A stretch of DNA of 16,444 bases from Victivallales bacterium (GTDB taxonomy: Bacteria > Verrucomicrobiota > Lentisphaeria > Oligosphaerales > Oligosphaeraceae): contig JAFRLP010000147.1 in the NCBI GenBank assembly GCA_017431185.1, positions 1 to 16,444 on the forward strand. The letters run 5' to 3'. This document shows positions 14,546-16,444 of this stretch, piece after piece; position 1 is the first letter of the stretch; every line of letters begins with the position of its first letter. The notes below the pieces were generated by a model, which saw only the letters and a program-made list of their open reading frames with translations, ran no database searches and was not told the origin of the DNA. The position numbers were made by a program, and so were the translations under genes.

Positions 14546-16342
14546 TCAACGCCAGGGAAGGAAGACGGTCATGTAGGAGGGGGCGCGGTTCTGCCACAGG
14601 GCGTAGGGAATCAGTTCGATGGGGCAGGATTCGTACTGCGGCTGCTCGCTGGAATAAAGCTGCGTCTGCGGGTGAGTCATGCGCTCCGCCGTCAGGCGGA
14701 TGGCGACGGTGCCCTCTGGCAGCCCGTCCGCCTGGGACAGTTCGGCGTTCAACGGCAGGGAGATGCGGTAGTCCTGCGGAGAGGAGCTGCTGTCCTGGGG
14801 CAGTTCCAGGCAATAGACCAGCGGGCCGCGGCAGACCGCCGCCCGTCCCATGTTGACTGGAGGTCTGGAGAAGACAGCCTCGACAGGCATGTCGAACTGG
14901 AAGGTGATCTTTTCGCCAGCCTGCCAGACCCGCTTTTTCCGCCAGTAGACTTGGGTGACGTCCGCCTGCACGTCGCAACTCCATTTGCGGCACCAGCCCG
15001 GGATGCGGACGGCGATGGCCGTGTCGCCGCCTGTGACGCATTCGATGGTCACCTTTCCGTCGTATGGGTACCCTGAGGTGATGCGGAAGCGCTGTCCGTC
15101 CGCCTCTATTTCCGCGGCCACGGGTATGTCAACGTGCAGTTCGCCATTTCCCGTCCGATAGCAGAAATCGCCCAACTGCGGCAGGAACCGGCAGAAGTTG
15201 GTGGGGCAGCAGCTGCAGGAGAACCAGGTCTGCCGTTCCATCCTGCCATGGGTCGGGAACCAGGAGTGCCGGTTGACCTCCAGGCGGTTGACGTAGAAGA
15301 ATTTGTCACCCGACACGCCAATTCCGACCAGAATGCCGTTGTAGATGGCGCGTTCCATCAGGTCGGCGTATTTGGAGTCGTCCTTGAGCCGCAGCATCCG
15401 CGAGCAGAACAGCGCCAGCCCGATGGCCGCGCAGCTCTCCGCGTAGCTTTTCTCCGGAGGAAGGTCGTAGGGCGAGGTGAACTCCTCGAATTCGCTTCCG
15501 CTGCCAATGCCTCCCGTGAGATAGGACTTGCGGCTGGCAATGTCGTCAAACATCCTTTCGCAGACAGCCAGCAGTTCGTCGTCCCCCGTCTCCTGGGCGA
15601 CGTCGGCCATGCCGCTGTAGAGATAGACCGCTCGCACGGCGTGGCCCACCGCTCCCTCCTGCTCGCGCACGGGCTTGTCCGCCTGCACATTGTCCAGGCG
15701 ATAATCCCTTTTCTCCTCAACTTGGAAATAGTTGGGGGTGGTGCCGCGGCGGTCAATGAACAACTTCGCCTGCTTCAGGTATTTGGAGTCCCCTGTGGCA
15801 TGGTAGAGTTTGACCAATGCCAGTTCCAGTTCCTCGTGGCCAGGATACCCTTGGCAGCCCTTTTCTCCGAAATAGTCGCAGATGTAGTCTGCGTATCTTA
15901 TCATGGCTTCCAGAAAAACGCGGCTGCCAGTGGCGCGGAAATGCGCCACCGCCGCCTCCATGAGATGACCCGCGCAGTAGAGTTCGTGGGCATACCGCAA
16001 ATTCTTGAAGCGCTGGTCCTGCTCGGTCACCGTGAAGTGCGTGTTGAGGTATCCGTCGGGCTGCTGCGCGGAGACGACCAGATTCACGAGTTCGTCCAGT
16101 TTGGCCCGCATTTCGGGGTTGCCGGTCTGCTGGACGACGTAGGCCATGCCCTCCATCACCTTGGCCAAATCGCTGTCCCAATAGACATGCGGAGCGGGTT
16201 TGCCCGACTCTGGCGTCCAGTCCAGACGGAAGGCGTCGATGTGCCCCGTCTGCTGGCAGTGCCTGATGCAGCAGGGGATGGTGGAGGTGATGTTGGTCGC
16301 CTGGCGCGGTGCCAGCACGGTGTCCTGGAGTAGGATGGTCAT
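14546..16342 (-). CDS. GH127 beta-L-arabinofuranosidase (DUF1680)
   Basis: 598 aa, close to family length. GH127 enzymes remove terminal beta-L-arabinofuranosyl residues from plant glycans and hydroxyproline-rich proteins, using a zinc-bound cysteine as nucleophile. The zinc/cysteine site is visible: E302-S-C304 in SYAESCAAIGL and C378-C379 in SCSCCPTNFCRFL, equivalent to E338, C340, C417 and C418 of Bifidobacterium HypBA1. An (alpha/alpha) barrel covers about 1-400 (WDSDLAKVMEGMAY, QQPDGYLNTHF, RYAHELYCAGHLMEAAVAH, GHEELELALVKLYHATGD), followed by beta-sandwich domains to the end (AVRIPGWC, VCRGPLVYCLE). No signal peptide, so cytosolic. Start 16342 (MTILLQ) is preferred to 16405, which would begin inside the GC-rich repeat. 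No clear Shine-Dalgarno. It is convergent with the carbohydrate operon and probably completes breakdown of imported arabinosides. Confidence 0.95.
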   Translation of the reverse strand: MTILLQDTVLAPRQATNITSTIPCCIRHCQQTGHIDAFRLDWTPESGKPAPHVYWDSDLAKVMEGMAYVVQQTGNPEMRAKLDELVNLVVSAQQPDGYLNTHFTVTEQDQRFKNLRYAHELYCAGHLMEAAVAHFRATGSRVFLEAMIRYADYICDYFGEKGCQGYPGHEELELALVKLYHATGDSKYLKQAKLFIDRRGTTPNYFQVEEKRDYRLDNVQADKPVREQEGAVGHAVRAVYLYSGMADVAQETGDDELLAVCERMFDDIASRKSYLTGGIGSGSEFEEFTSPYDLPPEKSYAESCAAIGLALFCSRMLRLKDDSKYADLMERAIYNGILVGIGVSGDKFFYVNRLEVNRHSWFPTHGRMERQTWFSCSCCPTNFCRFLPQLGDFCYRTGNGELHVDIPVAAEIEADGQRFRITSGYPYDGKVTIECVTGGDTAIAVRIPGWCRKWSCDVQADVTQVYWRKKRVWQAGEKITFQFDMPVEAVFSRPPVNMGRAAVCRGPLVYCLELPQDSSSSPQDYRISLPLNAELSQADGLPEGTVAIRLTAERMTHPQTQLYSSEQPQYESCPIELIPYALWQNRAPSYMTVFLPWR

Positions 16343-16378
16343 GTCTTGGGATGGTGGTTGCGGGTGGATGGGGATGTG

Positions 16379-16444
16379 GCGGCGGCGTCCCGCCGCCGTC
16401 AACACGATGCACGAAACACAGGCGACGGCGGGGATGCCGCCGCC
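16379..16444. repeat. Dispersed GC-rich hairpin repeat, copies 2 and 3 (inverted pair)
   Basis: CGGCGGCG (16380-16387), loop TCC, CGCCGCCG (16391-16398) is a perfect 8-bp stem followed by TCAACA and, after a short spacer, AAACACAGG, matching the element at 1301-1331 in reverse orientation. A further imperfect GC stem (16424-16444) is close to the reverse complement of the first, so the two form an inverted pair around about 22 bases. The window edge ends it. It lies upstream of GH127, beyond the chosen start. Confidence 0.6.

Noticed and set aside
15134..16333. 399-aa plus-strand open frame opposite GH127
   Set aside because: The minus strand encodes the complete GH127 with its catalytic residues; the opposite frame is a mirror product.

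Overview
GC-rich bacterial DNA. Several traits together suggest a member of the PVC superphylum, most likely Lentisphaerota (Victivallales-like): a pseudopilin whose class III signal reads R|FTLIELLVVIA with Arg before the cleavage site, a GntR/LacI-type sugar regulator divergent from a carbohydrate operon, DUF4091/GH123-like and GH127 glycosidase families, and several genes without a clear Shine-Dalgarno. This placement is inference from protein style; the window has no rRNA or other phylogenetic marker apart from metG.

Left half (224-6616), all on the minus strand and read right to left: a small secreted protein (6616-6092), an ABC-2 type permease without a visible ATPase partner (6003-4606), methionyl-tRNA synthetase metG (4510-2573), a class I PLP aminotransferase (2543-1344) and a PotD-like polyamine-binding lipoprotein (1264-224). 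The potD-like gene runs into a long imperfect palindrome (66-227) whose arm contains the stop codon, and a second perfect hairpin (29-72) adjoins it. A GC-rich hairpin repeat lies in the aminotransferase-potD gap and recurs at the right edge of the window.

Middle and right (6787-14435): a GntR/LacI-type regulator (minus) is divergent from a four-gene plus-strand operon. The shared 169-bp region holds a near-consensus promoter for the operon and three inverted repeats, two of which overlap the promoter or the predicted start of transcription. The operon encodes an exported DUF4091/GH123-like putative glycosidase (901 aa), a second exported protein that resembles the middle of the first but ends before the catalytic domain (535 aa), a pseudopilin, and a leaderless helical protein of unknown function, perhaps of the six-hairpin glycosidase type. 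The first three are joined by 4-base ATGA overlaps and the fourth follows after 6 bases, so they are probably one transcript.

Right end (14546-16342, minus): a GH127 beta-L-arabinofuranosidase with an intact zinc/cysteine active site and no signal peptide, convergent with the operon. Together the right half looks like a glycan-use locus: exported enzymes and binding proteins act outside the cytoplasm, GH127 removes L-arabinofuranose inside, and the divergent regulator senses a sugar. The most unusual feature is the catalytic-domain-less paralogue coupled by overlap to a pseudopilin gene.
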